Assembly (NCBI RefSeq): GCF_000004195.4
Contig: NC_030678.2
Coordinates: forward strand, 81,938,904-82,002,903
Direction: 5' to 3'
Source of the DNA: Xenopus tropicalis
Taxonomy: Eukaryota > Chordata > Amphibia > Anura > Pipidae
DNA length: 64,000 bases
Positions 1 through 12,840 of this stretch are shown piece after piece (position 1 is the stretch's first letter; every line of letters starts with the position of its first letter). Position numbers and translations under genes: made by a program. A model generated the notes under the pieces. The model made no database searches and was not told where the DNA came from. It worked only from the letters and a program-made list of their open reading frames with translations.

Positions 1-1290
1 TAGTTACTCAAAATGAAAGGAATCGATCATTATTTCCACAATAGCATGGGCATCCCTGGGAGGAGGGCAAAGCATGTCATTAAACTTGTGAGGAATTAAT
101 AGAAAGGATCTGTTTCTAAAAGTTGTGCAGGAGAGTTAAAATGTAATAATATAATGAATCTTTTGTAAGCAATTAACAAATTGCAAATGATAAAGGATTG
201 GCAGCAATGTAAAAAGGCTTATTAGAACTTAGTAAACAAGCTTGCAGGCCTAGAACACCTTACAAGTTACAGAAAGGGGTACACTATTTGCTTTCTTTTG
301 AAAAAAGTGAAACATTTCTTTATTTAAGTTTCAGTTATGCTTGGAGAATCTTTGTATGTCTTGAGAAAGAAAATGTTTCAGTTTTTTCAAGACCCATGAG
401 CACTCCTATGATCACGTTTTTCATGTTATCCTATTGTGGAAGTGAATATACATACACTCTCAACTGCATTATTTGTTAATGTAAACTAGTTTTTTTTTTT
501 TTTAAATAGCATGGCTTACAAATTAAATTCAAACCCCATTTTAGCTCATTAGCCAAGTAAAAAAACTGATAAGAGGAATAATATTTTTAAAAATACAGAA
601 CAAATAGAATGAAGCAGTGCAAGCAGTGTATGTACTTCAGACACAGAAGGCAGGTGTCATTCCTGTACCTTGTTCTTGTACAATGGCTGATCAGAGTATA
701 GGCCAAATTAGCTGGTGCAGTGTTAAGATGAGATATATAAACTTTAAACTACTATTCCCATCATCCACAGCCAGACAATATATATGCATTGTGAAACCCT
801 ATATTTACTTGAAAATGTACATTTTGCAGTAGAGCATGTGATATACAGATAAGTGCCCCACGTATATGCAAAGGTTATGTGAGAGACATTTTTTGTTAAT
901 ATGAACCTTCTTGTGAAAAACATAGAGATCTTTGTGAATTTGGGTGTCAATAAGCCTCGTGTCTGAGGGAAGAACAAAGACTGGGCCTGTTCGTTCCACA
1001 AGAGCTGCTATTTTTGTATCTTATGTTTCATGTGACTTTAACATAAAAGGATTGGATCTGTCTTGTGAAAGGCAACAGTTTCATAGCCCAAAATAAACAC
1101 ACAGGGTACACAAACCTTCAGCTTTGAGTCAGGCGGAACTAGTGGTGGGAGGCTGCCATACAAATAATATTCAGATGATCTTTTTTTTAAAGAAGAGGTA
1201 CATTAATCATAACCAACAGCATTTTCTGCATGACATTAAATAATCTTTAGTCTTCCTAAAAATGATGTGCCATATTATTTTCTTTCACTG
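1..1290. other. Non-coding flank or intron upstream of the C1orf216 exon
   Basis: No exon, RNA gene or recognisable repeat is visible here. The base composition is AT-rich, with a poly-T run near 490-502. Open frames are short (under 90 codons) and show no family resemblance. Because the downstream coding exon begins at a splice acceptor, part or all of this stretch is probably intron of the C1orf216-like gene; its 5' untranslated exon is not identifiable and may lie outside the window. Confidence 0.5.
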
Positions 1291-1682
1291 TTAAAGGAGT
1301 TGTTCACCTTTGAGTTAACTTTTCTTATGATTTAGAGAATAATATTCTGAGACAATTTGCAATTGTCTTCATTTTTATTATTTGTAATTTTTTAGCTATT
1401 TCATTTTCAGTTCAGGAGCTCTCCAGCTTGGAGTTTCAGCAGCTATTTGGCTGCTAGGGTCCAAGTTACCTTAGCAACCAGGGAGTGGTTTGGATGAGAG
1501 ACAGGTATATGAATAGGAGAGGGCTGCCGGGGTCAGTGACCCCCATTTAGAAACTGCAAAGAGTTTGAAGAAGAAGGCAAATAATTAAAAAACTATAACA
1601 AACAAATAATTGAAAAGTTGCTTAGAACTGGCCATTCTATAACATACTAAAAGTTAACTTAAAGGTGAACCATCCCTTTAAA
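1291..1682. mobile_element. T2-type MITE (TTAA-flanked), subfamily A copy 1
   Basis: The stretch begins TTAAAGGAGTTGTTCACC and ends GGTGAACCATCCCTTTAA, so the ends are inverted repeats carrying TTAA at both edges. That matches the T2 (Kolobok-like) MITE families known from Xenopus, which use a TTAA target and TTAAAGG termini. A sister copy with the same internal order (CAATTTGCA, then TTTCAGCAGCTATTTGG or a close variant, then the terminal AACTTAAAGGT) lies at 55357-55688 in psmb2 intron 3. It carries no transposase and is non-autonomous. Confidence 0.75.
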
Positions 1683-1690
1683 GTTCTACT

Positions 1691-2190
1691 GGAGCAGACC
1701 TGCACTGGCAATCTGTAGATTATGGAAAATACCAAAGGGGCTGCTATAAGATGCCATAGACAGTCACTATTTAGTGGGCTGGTGGGGGCTTTTTGGGCCT
1801 CTTTGTACATAAAATGCCAGGGCTAATTTTGAGTCTCAGTGTGGACATGTACTAGAGTACTATTTGTTGGACTGATTTGCTCCAAAAAGTTTAATTACTA
1901 GAGCTTGCAGCATCTCCAGGCTGTTATTCGGTAGAATTTAGAAGGTTGTGTTTCTTGCATATTTGGTAAACAAATTATTTTGCCATGAACAATTATTGAG
2001 AAGTGATGTAGGCATCAGGTCTGGACTGGGATACAAAAAAGGCCCTGGCAGGGGCCCAAACAGCCCCCAGTAACTGTAGCATGGTGGATTTCATGCTACA
2101 GCAACCCATTAAATAGTGAATTTTATGGCATCTTATAGCAGCCCCAATGCCATTTGCCAGAAACCACAGATTGCCAGTGCAGGTAAGAAT
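1691..2190. repeat. Inverted pair of a dispersed repeat, about 160 bp each
   Basis: The segment near 1691-1850 (contains CACTGGCAATCTGTAGATTA and GCTGCTATAAGATGCCATA) recurs in reverse orientation near 2024-2185 (TATGGCATCTTATAGCAGC, then CAGATTGCCAGTGCAGG). A third copy sits at about 14692-14780. The two arms flank about 170 bp and end about 90 bp before the splice acceptor of the C1orf216 coding exon. The family is unnamed here. Confidence 0.65.
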
Positions 2191-2312
2191 CAAGGTATAG
2201 AATTAATAGTTGCCAGATACATATTAATGCATAAATATATGTGTATGTATTAATGCATTTTGCCTATATTTTTTATCAAGGCACAAAAAGACAAAGATCA
2301 AGGCACACAGAA

Positions 2313-3158
2313 ATGTTTGCTATACAAAAACCTGAGGCTGTCCCTCATCTGTCCCATTTTCATGACGCAAAGTCCTTAGGAAGCCTTCCATTTTCCAGTG
2401 ATAAGGAGAGAAAGCAGGACACCAACTTTAATATCTTGGAGGAAACATATGATAAAAATGAAAACTGGAGTCATGATAAGAAAGAAGGGGAGGAAGGAGA
2501 CATGAAATCCAAATCAGAGGATGAAAAATCATCTTTGGATAATAACAGGTCTCAACTTAAGAACAGGTCAATAGGACAGCTAAAAAGCACAGGCTCTGAA
2601 GGGATCAGTTTGTCTTCATCAGAGGAAGAGGTACGTAGCCCACCAGAGGGAGCAGAAATTATGCAACTACAAGGGGATACACCAGCTAAGGACATGGCAA
2701 ATGGTTTTGAGAAATGGGCAGGATCACCATTAGAAGACAATGGTTATGCCAGCAGCTCACTGAGCATAGATAGTCCTGATAGTGTATCTGGAAACACATG
2801 GCAAGAAACAACTGTTCTGGCACCCACGACTACACCACAGGAAAATCCAGAGACAGAAGATTCTGATGTTGAATCCTCATCAGACTCAGATTCTATCTCT
2901 GTAACATTATCAGAGGCTTTTCAGAGTCTCCAGGACAAGGAAAAGCTAAAGGAAAGAGAAAAAGAGAAGCATCATGCACAGTTAACTATGTATAGACGCC
3001 TGGCACTTCTGAGGTGGATAAGAGCTCTCCAGCAAAAAGTGAGAGATCAGCAGAACAGACTTCAAGAAAGCTTTGACACCATTCTAGACAACCGCAAGGA
3101 GATTCTTAGACATATCCAGCATGGCTATAACAAGACACCTACTAAAGAAGCAGTATGA
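2313..3158 (+). CDS. c1orf216: UPF0500 protein C1orf216 homolog, 281 aa
   Basis: Function is unknown; this is a small vertebrate family with no enzymatic motif. The frame is open further 5' (to 2241), but ATG 2313 (MFAIQ...) is chosen because the human protein, as I remember it, also starts MFAIQ, and because the acceptor at 2280 puts the upstream ATGs in the intron. A purine at -3 supports it. The N-terminal two thirds are acidic and Ser-rich, probably disordered. Conserved islands are EVRSPPEGAEI (residues 106-116), SPLEDNGYASSSLSIDS (138-154), EKEKHH (216-221), MYRRLALLRWIRALQ (226-240) and RLQESFDTILDNRKEILR (249-266); the last two predict a C-terminal coiled coil or helical hairpin. The protein is longer than the roughly 229-aa human one, mainly through the low-complexity N-terminal half. 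The reading frame is intact in one exon. Its position upstream of psmb2 on the same strand fits human synteny. Confidence 0.88.
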   Translation: MFAIQKPEAVPHLSHFHDAKSLGSLPFSSDKERKQDTNFNILEETYDKNENWSHDKKEGEEGDMKSKSEDEKSSLDNNRSQLKNRSIGQLKSTGSEGISLSSSEEEVRSPPEGAEIMQLQGDTPAKDMANGFEKWAGSPLEDNGYASSSLSIDSPDSVSGNTWQETTVLAPTTTPQENPETEDSDVESSSDSDSISVTLSEAFQSLQDKEKLKEREKEKHHAQLTMYRRLALLRWIRALQQKVRDQQNRLQESFDTILDNRKEILRHIQHGYNKTPTKEAV

Positions 3159-3445
3159 GACATTCAGAATAAAGCATTCACAGCAATGCCCAGTCCAACA
3201 ACCAGCATCTATACCTACATCCCAGGGTCTGGCAGTCATCACCTACAAGCATTAGATGGAAAACTCTATGCCAACAAATCACAGCAGAAGGTTCAAACAA
3301 GGGTAGAGGTCTCACTAATGCCAACATTCATTCTAACATTGCTATTGCTTTAATGCTGCTTCTACACTTTAGAATAAAGTAGGAAGCAGAGTGGGAGAAG
3401 CTAAAGGTGCATTTATTCAAACATGTTATATGAATTATTAACATA

Positions 3446-3451
3446 AATAAA
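3446..3451 (+). terminator. Poly(A) signal AATAAA of the C1orf216-like gene
   Basis: A canonical AATAAA lies 288 nt after the stop codon, followed by AT-rich sequence and no further gene signal. It is the most distal of three candidate hexamers in this 3' UTR. Confidence 0.5.
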
Positions 3452-3914
3452 AGTTTCAAAACCATTATGCAAATATAAAAAGAGTTGTCAAAGTGCCTGA
3501 AGTTTTTTACTTACTACTAATTTACTACCGCCTCTTCTCACTTAACAGTTAGTTACCTATAACGTAACTTTAGTATGTTATAGCATATACTATTTTAGCA
3601 ACTTTCCAACTGCTCTTAAAGGGTACCTGTCATACCAAAATTGCTTTCCCCATTGAAGGCGTGGACTAATAGAATCAGTGTGGGCATTGATGTTGTGTTA
3701 TGCATACAATGATCTAGTACCCCAGCTTGCTCATTATGCATATGCATGTGATGTATGATTGGAAAAGGATCAATGCAAAATTGTGTGCTTTATAAGCTTG
3801 CACCTCCTATGGAGAAAACAGTTTGCTAAACAGTTTTTGACAGATTACTTTTAATTTGTTTTTTAAATAGATTTCTTTTGATTTTAATTTTTTTCCTCTT
3901 TTTACAAAACATGT

Positions 3915-3937
<23 letters not shown>

Positions 3938-3945
<8 letters not shown>

Positions 3946-4069
3946 AAATGACCAGCAACACCGAGATCTCTTGTGAAAAAAACGTGTATTTTTAAAACAG
4001 CATAAACAGCTTTTGAAATACACATTTTTTTCACAAGAGATCTCAGTGTTGCTGGTCATTTCTACAGTA
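3938..4069. repeat. Long foldback hairpin inside AT microsatellite
   Basis: The left arm begins TACTGTAGAAATGACCAGC and the right arm ends with its reverse complement GCTGGTCATTTCTACAGTA. The arms are about 52 nt with a few mismatches, and the loop is about 27 nt. The hairpin abuts an (AT)n run at 3913-3938, and a second AT run starts about 35 bp after it. This looks like a small MITE inserted in a TA-rich site. The very short ORFs here are by-products of the palindrome. Confidence 0.8.
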
Positions 4070-4103
4070 TTGGATAAGTAGTGGTGTGCCATCCTTTGTG
4101 TCT

Positions 4104-5330
<1,227 letters not shown>

Positions 5331-5790
5331 GATCTAGGTGATAGCTCCCAACTGTCCCAATTTTCTTAAAAGTCGCTTTTGGCAGAGAGCCCAGAAAGTT
5401 AAACAAGCTTCACCTGCACTTAGATACAAATGTTTCTCACGTTTAATTAAAAAGTAGCTTTTGGCAGAGAGCCCAGAAACTTAACAAGCCACACCTGCAC
5501 TTAGATACAATTGTAACTAATAAGCTAAACAAGTCTCTTGGGGGAACTGAGACTTGCAGCTTAAAGGGAAATTTCAGATTTTTTTTAACAAAACTGTAAT
5601 AACACATAAAACAAGACCCCAAAACCCCCAGAAATGTGTTAAAAACTTTGAAAAACCTGCCAAATGGGAGTGGTATTTAGGGGATGTGGTTGCCAAAATG
5701 GGCACAGTCAAAATAATTTAGACATGCTGCATGTGGCATTTCTTTTTGTCCCTCTTTCTATTTTCAAAATGTTGGGAGGTATGACCTAGG
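5331..5790. repeat. Dispersed inverted-end repeat with internal tandem duplication
   Basis: The ends read CTAGGTGATAGCTCCCAAC and GTTGGGAGGTATGACCTAG, near reverse complements, so this is probably a non-autonomous DNA transposon. Inside, a unit of about 80 bp starting GCTTTTGGCAGAGAGCCCAG occurs twice in tandem (about 5376 and 5457) with small differences. Confidence 0.6.
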
Positions 5791-7975
5791 TCAGTGCGGC
5801 CTGCCAACCCAGTCCAACCCTGACCATACCAGCAGCTGTCAACTTCCACGCATACTATATAGGGGAAGTCATCACACATGGTCATGTGACCTGGAAATTA
5901 CATCAGACTCATGTGCAAATGCCCCACTGAACCCGGAAATTGCTACCCTCACATGTGCATTTGCTTCAGATGACATCATCGAATGCTTACTGCAAACCCA
6001 GAATTTACACGGAACTTTGGAAGATTACAGGAAAATTATAAGAATGCGATGGGGTGATGGGAGGCTGGGGAAGAGGCACCAAAATCTGGGGTTAACAACT
6101 CTGCATACCATTTCAAGGTAAACCCCATATGCAATCAAGCAGGGAGGTTACAGCCCTTTAAAAAATATGGCCACCTGCAAAAATTGCTAGGATTGGGTCG
6201 AAATCCCAAACCGAACCCACTATTAAGTGCATCCCTAATATTACACAAGTTTCAGTGTGTTATGTGACATTACATCACTAAGCACTAATTCTAACTGTTG
6301 ACATCACTATGCACTGTTTATAAGGATATCATTTACTGGCTATTTATGGCTTGCAGATTATATACGTATTTCTGCCATTACAGCAGTACTGTAACCTGAA
6401 GTTACAGGTGCTATGGCTCTCTAATATATAAACATATCTACTGCCGTGAATTCCATTCATGCTTGGCCACAGATATTGCACAGCATGCAAAGTATCATAA
6501 ATCCTTTACTTTTGACAGACAGGAACTGCAGGGTTGGAGTAAACACATTTTAGGGTTGCCATTAGTGCTCTTTGACCATGTGGCCCCCAAGGACAAATGT
6601 TTTGATACTATATGATAAGGCAATTCATACAGATGGCCTGATAGCATGGGATGTAACTAATCACAAGCTGTTGCAATGTTAAGTCTGGAGAAACCCACTG
6701 TTATACAGACACATGACAACCTGTCCAAACTGCCCAAGGTGTCCACTGATGACTAGATCAGTGGATCATTAAAACTGAAACTCAGAAAAAAAATTCATAT
6801 CAGGCCTTGTCTTGTATAATGTACATATAAGTTACAGCTTGTTGAAAATTGTTTTTTGTAAACTGAATTTGTTTTCACAAGGGTTTTCTTTCCTTTTTAA
6901 TAGAAAGTATGGTAGTTTGGGGGAGGCAAAACAACATATTAAAGGGATATTGACACTTAAAACATGCCTTTATCATCCAAACATTCAAAACATGCCTTTG
7001 TCATCCACACATCTCTGTCATGGGAATTAAACATATCTGCTCAAAATGGCATGCTTAATTGTTGCATTTCCATGAAGTTCCAGGCCCATCTCACTTAGCT
7101 TTATTAATATGCCTGTTACCTATGGTATTTAAAAAAAAAACTGGTGGGGGCAGGACCCCACAAACAGATACATGTCCTAGGGCTCAACAGTGCCCAGAAG
7201 CACAAAACATTTGTGAATGTATTTATAGGTTACCTATTTTGATTTAATGGAATAAAACTAGATGTGTGTGTCTCAGATATAATTAGTCTTCCCTCATGTC
7301 TTGATGTCTACTGACAATGGGACAGAAGGAATCTATGGCCTATTTAGTCCAGGGGTGTTACCACATGCTGGTTAATACCCCTTGTGCAGTGTGTCCACAT
7401 TGTGATACTTTACATGGTACATAAATACATCTCACATATATATTGTCTATTCCCACTGAAGTACCAAAATGAAACAATTGTCTCTTTTTTAGTAAACCTT
7501 GGGAGCATATGTTACACAAGCCAGGTTGCCAATTAAGTAAGACAAAGAATGATTTAAGGAATTTTCACTGCCTGTGTAAAACAAGGCTTTGTAGAATTTC
7601 CTCTTATTTCTGCAAATGTGTAAGCAACAAAAAGGAGACTTTATCCTGGAAAGAGACTTCAAAGGAGGCGCCACACTTTCCTCTTTGTCTCACAGTGACA
7701 GCTTGTAATGTTGTAGTAACCATAAAGCTTTCCTAGCCTTATGTAGTCTAATTCAAGATCATCGTCATGTACCACTTAACACAGGGTGCATCAGAGCTGA
7801 GGTGCTGGAGCCCTAATGCATGCTCATTGCACAAGCAAAATGCAAGATAATTCATTTAGCAACAGATCGTGCTTAGCCAAAGAAACATAAAATATGTTGG
7901 TAATGGAAGTTATTAAAATGGACATGTTAATATTCTGAATTTTCTTTATATCTGTTATATACAGGGCATATTATA
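5791..7975. other. Intergenic, no gene seen
   Basis: No coding gene is recognised. Near 6938 there is an isolated TTAAAGGGATATTGACAC-like T2 left end with no matching right end, probably a decayed MITE fragment. All open frames here are short and unrelated to known families. Confidence 0.45.
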
Positions 7976-8165
7976 CAGAATGCACTGATCCTGGTGTTTT
8001 CCAGATAAGGAGTCCTTCCATATTTTGGATCTTCATACTAAGCTAAAAACATTAATTAAACCCAATCAGATTGTTTTGACTCTAATAGGGATTAATTATA
8101 TCTTAGTTAGGATCAAGTAGAAGGTATTGTTTTTTTACTACAGAGTAAAAGGAAATCATTTTTAA
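7976..8165. repeat. Fragment of the abundant CAGGTATGGG-type repeat
   Basis: It contains the family landmarks TTTTCCAGATAAGGAGTCC, TAATAGGGATTAATTATATC and GGATCAAGTAGAAGGTA. These match the fuller copies at 18590-18866 and 53450-53772 (the latter in reverse orientation). Diverged and truncated. Confidence 0.65.
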
Positions 8166-8176
8166 ACTTTTAAACC

Positions 8177-8340
8177 TAAGGGCTCTGGCACACGGGGGAG
8201 ATTAGTCGCCCGCGACAAAACTCCCTGTTCGCGGGCGACTAATCTCCCCGAGTTGCCATGACCCGCCATCCCGCCGGCGAACATGTAAGTTCTCGCGAGT
8301 CTTTTCCGGCGATTTCGGGAAATCGCGCCGCCGCGCCTAA
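8177..8340. mobile_element. GC-rich hairpin MITE, copy 1
   Basis: This block has much higher GC than its surroundings. It contains a perfect hairpin with 20-nt arms (GGGAGATTAGTCGCCCGCGA and its complement) around a loop reading CAAAACTCCCTGT, then a CGCGCCGCCGCG-rich end. The same order recurs at 23674-23867. The termini CTAAGG and CCTTAG (the latter seen in copy 2) suggest short inverted repeats. Confidence 0.7.
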
Positions 8341-11300
8341 GTGTTACAGCAGTTACACTATTACAATGGAAAGGTTAGACTTACACTGATGACTGACATA
8401 TTAGTACTCATATAAGTAGGTCATATGAAAGAGCATTTGTAAAGCAAAGTGGATGTAAGGTTCAAAAAATAAAATCTTCCTAATGAAATATAAGTATACA
8501 TTTTAGGGTTTAGTTCCATTTTAATATCTTGGGTACCCACAGGTCTGTCTCTAATCATGATGGGGCTACTTGGGGCACCAGACAAAGCAGATTTTGAGGT
8601 GTGCATTATTTATATGAAATATTATTGATCTACAATTCCCACAATCCCTTCATATAAAAATTATGTCATCTAGTCCTTCTATACCTACTAGCAGTCACTA
8701 TTTCTCTGTTTCTACCTGTAACTGCTGCTCAGTGGGGCCACATCAGGCCCATTATGCCCCCAGAATGACAACTGTCAGTGCCCAAGATGTGTCCTAATCA
8801 CAATGCCCGGCTCAAGTTACCATTCTGTCAGTGAAGAGGTTAAGAAAAAGGACGTATGCAGAGGAGAGAGTTGATGAATTAAAGATGTGCCACTATGAAA
8901 TTGTGAAACCTGGTTTGATTTCTGTGTCACATTTATGTGTGACTTACTTGTGTGATCTGCTTTATCTCCTGATGCCCGGGGCTCTGATAATTACGTTGTA
9001 GGCTGTACTGTGGATAAAAGGTTCATTTGCGTGTACTGTATAGTATAAAGGAGAATAAAAAGATTAGTATAATGTAGCGGCTGTATGTCAGAACAGGTTA
9101 CCCCAGCGCTGTACAACTGGAATTCCACAGCCAGAGATTTTTGTGAATCCATAGCATTGTTCATTGTGTGCCATAATTATTTCTTAATATATTGACCCCA
9201 AAATATATTAATAAGTGGATAACTGGCCAATGATTGGACAACACTAAGTCACATAAATGAAGTTCTTATAGTCTTATAGGGCTGTCAGCACTGCAGGCAA
9301 TACACTGTATACAAGGGACACTTTTCTTAGCATGAAAATCACCAAAGTACCTTAAATATTGATCAGTCTATGTTCATCATAGTGAAAACAATCATATTTA
9401 TATTCTCTAACTTTTTATTATTATGTATTGTATGTACCTCAAACTAAATAAGAGAATACAGATGTCACCCATAATTAGTGATTTATGTGCATATTAATCT
9501 AGAGTTTTGCACAGCCTTAAAAGTGGCCTGCTCAATATTGTAACAGTAAATATATCGGCCCTTCACTTTAGAGATGCCTTATTTATGTCTGGATTAATGT
9601 GGCTGCATTAGGACTTTCTGTAAGAGGGACCACTAGAATTATAAAGCCTGGCCTAGCACAGGCTGATGCTGAACCTAACAAATCCTGCACTGGACAAGGG
9701 TCAGCTCACTGCTCTGCTCTATCATATTAGACTCTTGCGTAGCTAGTAAAAGTTTTACTAAGCAAGCAGTCCGTTAAATAGCAAGTGGCACGCAGAAGTG
9801 TTAGTCCATGTGAAGAAATAACAAGAGGGATGTTATGACACTGTGAATACTCTGTGTAATTAGATTAGCACACTTAGCACTTGGAATAGAAATTGTAAAG
9901 AGAGGTGAAGAGAGGCGGACAAGAATACTCCTTTCAAGCGTTCATGCATGAACATAAGGAACACTTTAAAGTTTTTAGTATCAGAACACTGACAAAGGGC
10001 TATCTTTGTGCCTTAGAGGGAATCCCTCTATACTGAAATGCATTTGCCAGCGTGGTGGTTAAGCTGAATTCTGTTGCATCTCAAATTCCCTCCAGGATTA
10101 AGCCTTCTCTCGTCTCTTCAGATCCACCAATAAAATGACTAGGACAATGAGCAGAACTGAATCAGTCCTCACATAGATAAGCACTAGTTCTGTATGCTTT
10201 ATCAGCACAGTTTATTAAGTCTCTAATCTTGATAGCCATGAAACTCAATGTTATTGCTAAGCAGGTGTATTGGGGAAGTTGGACTGAGAGCATGTTCCAC
10301 TTTTACAATTTCTGTGCCCTTAAGGCAGACATAAGACGGGGGGGGGGTGTCTGCCAGCTGCAAAAATGAATAGGCTCCCCACCCCCTTTATTTGAATTCA
10401 CTTGACTTCTCTCTTTTTAATTTGGAAGACAGCTAAATGGTACATGACTTTCAGCAGAGTCTAGTAAAGGGTTTAACAGAAATAAAACTGATTAGCAGAG
10501 AGCTGATGGGGTTTTAGGATTTAACCTCACAGGATTTGGCAGTGGTACTGGTGTCAGTAGTGGGATAAAGCATCATGGCGGATTTAGCTCCCCCAGTTGC
10601 CTCAGGCACAGTAAGTAGCGTGTACAATTTCCAGAGAACCATCAGTTCTAACATTTGCTCCTTTTCTCTGCCACAATGAACACAAAGCCAGCAAAGAAGC
10701 ATAGCAGTAGGAAACATTGTGATTTTTGCATTTTGTATAGAGTCTTATCATGTATGCAGCATGACAGTGGATACTACCTTTTTTCTGTGCTATTGTAATG
10801 CTTATTTTTGGGCCGCCTCCTCATATTATTAATCTATATGCTATCATGTGAATTAAATTGAACTAGCAAAATATTTGATGGAAAAAAATGTTGGTATATT
10901 ATTTTTACAAGGATAATGATTACTATTAAACTTAAATGAGGCTTGCGCAGAGTAAGCTGGCTTCTTATAAGAAGTTACTAACCACTATTTAGTGCATTGT
11001 AAAATGTACGTTTGCTTCTTTTATATGATTTAGAAACCCTTGGGGGTCAGAGACATATCCAACAGAGCAGGCACTGCATGTCTGAAAGTCTTAACATTTT
11101 ATATAACTTTTTGTGGCACAAAGGATTACTGACTAAGGCCTGGCAAATCTAATGTGTTAAATTCCATGTTTTTACATTCCAATGTTGATGCCTACTATGC
11201 AAAGAAGCTCAATAACTTGGTTGTACTTGGTATGTATTAGCCTGTTTTCTGTTTTAGTTACACAAGCAAATCTGCATTTGTGTAATAATAACGCAGTACC

Positions 11301-11460
11301 TATATACTGTATGATGACCAGAGTGAAAGAAAGCTATTAAAGACATAAGACTGGACCTTGTGCCTTATAATAACTGCATAAATCTATGTTTGTGGCAAAA
11401 ACAATCGTATTGCTATTAAATGTTTTTAGTAGCCTTAAGGTATAGTAATCTGTGTTACAA
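8341..11460. other. Intergenic, mostly unique sequence
   Basis: No gene or named repeat is seen. There is a G homopolymer near 10339-10347. The stretch at about 9,600-10,150 has no detectable repeat and could be searched for conserved non-coding sequence. Confidence 0.45.
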
Positions 11461-11466
11461 CCATTC

Positions 11467-11522
11467 CTTATCCTGAAAACCCCTTACCTAAGTTTTTTGG
11501 ATAATAGATCCCACACCTGTAT
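11467..11522. repeat. End fragment of the CAGGTATGGG-type repeat
   Basis: TTATCCTGAAAACCCCTTACC and GATAATAGATCCCACACCTG match the terminal part of this repeat family in reduced form. It lies about 120 bp before the CR1 fragment. Confidence 0.55.
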
Positions 11523-11640
11523 AACCATGGGCAACAGAAACAATTCTATACATAGACATTTCCATACCAATATCTAGCTGTGGTACGTACACCACAGATA
11601 TACTGTATAACTGATCAGCTTATGGGCTGGTTATGCCATT

Positions 11641-12840
11641 ATGAGCAGTAATCAGCATGGCTTTATGAAGGACAGGTCATGTCAGACCAATTTAATTGCT
11701 TTTTATGATGAGGTAAGTAAGAAGCTGGACAGTGGGGATGCAGTAGATATAATCTATTTGGATTTTGCCAAAGCATTTGATACCGTTCCCCACAAACGAC
11801 TGCTTTCTAAGCTAAGGTATACTGGTCTTAGTGGAGTTGTTTGCACATGGATAGAAAACTGGCTACAGGATCGGGTACAGAGGGTGGTTGCTAATGGCAC
11901 ATTCTCTACTTGGAATAAGGTTCTCAGTGGGGTCCCTCAGGGTTCTGTACTGGGTCCACTTTTGTTTAATTTGTTCATAAATGACTTAGGGGAGGGTATT
12001 ATGAGTAATGTATCAGTGTTTGCAGATGACACAAAACTCTGCAGACCAGTCAATTCTATCCAGGATGTGACATCCCTGCAGCAGGATCTTGACCAACTGG
12101 CAATCTGGGCAGCTAAGTGGCAGATGAGATTTAATGTGGATAAATGTAAGGTCATGCACCTGGGATGTAAAAATATGCAAGCCCCGTATACCCTTAATGG
12201 GACTGCACTAGGCAAATCCATAATGGAGAAGGACCTTGGAGTCCTTGTAGATAATAAACTTGGCTGTAGCAAGCAATGCCAGGCAGCAGCTGCAAGGGCA
12301 AACAAGGTTTTGAGCTGTATTAAAAGGGGTATAGATTCACGGGAGGAGGGGGTTATTCTTCCCCTTTACAGAGCGCTGGTAAGGCCCCATCTAGAATATG
12401 CTGTTCAGTTTTGGTCTCCAGTGCTCAAACGGGACATGATTGAGTTAGAGAGGGTCCAGAGAAGGGCAACTAAGCTGGTAAAGGGTATGGAAAGTCTCAG
12501 TTATGAAGAAAGACTGGCCAAGTTGGGTCTGTTTACACTGGAGAAGAGGCGCTTAAGAGGTGACATGATAACTATGTATAAATATATAAAGGGATCATAT
12601 AATAACCTTTCTAATGTTTTATTTACCAGTAGGTCCTTCCAACGGACACGAGGGCACCCACTCCGTTTAGAAGAAGGGAGGTTCCATTTAAATATTCGGC
12701 AAAGATTTTTTACAGTGAGAGCTGTGAAGTTCTGGAATTCCCTCCCTGAATCAGTCATGCTGGCTGATACATTATATAACTTTAAGAAGGGGCTGGATGG
12801 ATTCTTAGCAAGTGAGGGAATACAGGGTTATGGAAGATAG
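11641..12840 (+). CDS. CR1 LINE reverse transcriptase, C-terminal 399 codons, open
   Basis: This is the polymerase domain of a CR1 non-LTR retrotransposon, which copies element RNA at a nicked target. Motifs in order: NQHGF near the start; YLDFAKAFDTV (residues 39-49) with the motif A aspartate; GVPQGSVLGPLLFN (97-110), motif B; FADD (127-130), the catalytic motif C; then the thumb and C-terminal region with RPHLEYAVQFWSP and SYEERLAKLGLFTLEKRRLRGD. The first ATG is only the first Met after the 5' truncation, not a natural start. No stop or frameshift interrupts the remaining frame, suggesting a fairly young insertion. It lacks the endonuclease, so it is not expected to move by itself. Confidence 0.85.
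   Translation: MSSNQHGFMKDRSCQTNLIAFYDEVSKKLDSGDAVDIIYLDFAKAFDTVPHKRLLSKLRYTGLSGVVCTWIENWLQDRVQRVVANGTFSTWNKVLSGVPQGSVLGPLLFNLFINDLGEGIMSNVSVFADDTKLCRPVNSIQDVTSLQQDLDQLAIWAAKWQMRFNVDKCKVMHLGCKNMQAPYTLNGTALGKSIMEKDLGVLVDNKLGCSKQCQAAAARANKVLSCIKRGIDSREEGVILPLYRALVRPHLEYAVQFWSPVLKRDMIELERVQRRATKLVKGMESLSYEERLAKLGLFTLEKRRLRGDMITMYKYIKGSYNNLSNVLFTSRSFQRTRGHPLRLEEGRFHLNIRQRFFTVRAVKFWNSLPESVMLADTLYNFKKGLDGFLASEGIQGYGR

Larger units (their letters stand above)
2281..3470 (+). other. Terminal exon of the C1orf216-like gene (acceptor to poly(A) site)
   Basis: The exon starts after a pyrimidine-poor but plausible acceptor (TTTTTTATCAAG, AG at 2279-2280). It has a 32-nt 5' untranslated stretch, the coding region at 2313-3158, and a roughly 310-nt 3' UTR ending after AATAAA at 3446-3451. 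AATAAA-like hexamers also occur at about 3167 and 3371 and could serve as alternative poly(A) signals. The exon limits are inferred from sequence signals only. Confidence 0.7.

Noticed and set aside
2241..2312. 24-codon N-terminal extension of the C1orf216 frame
   Set aside because: It lies partly upstream of the splice acceptor at 2280 and is absent from the human protein, which begins MFAIQ.
8177..8340. CpG-rich patch as a CpG-island promoter
   Set aside because: It is a repeat: the same hairpin structure recurs at 23674-23867.
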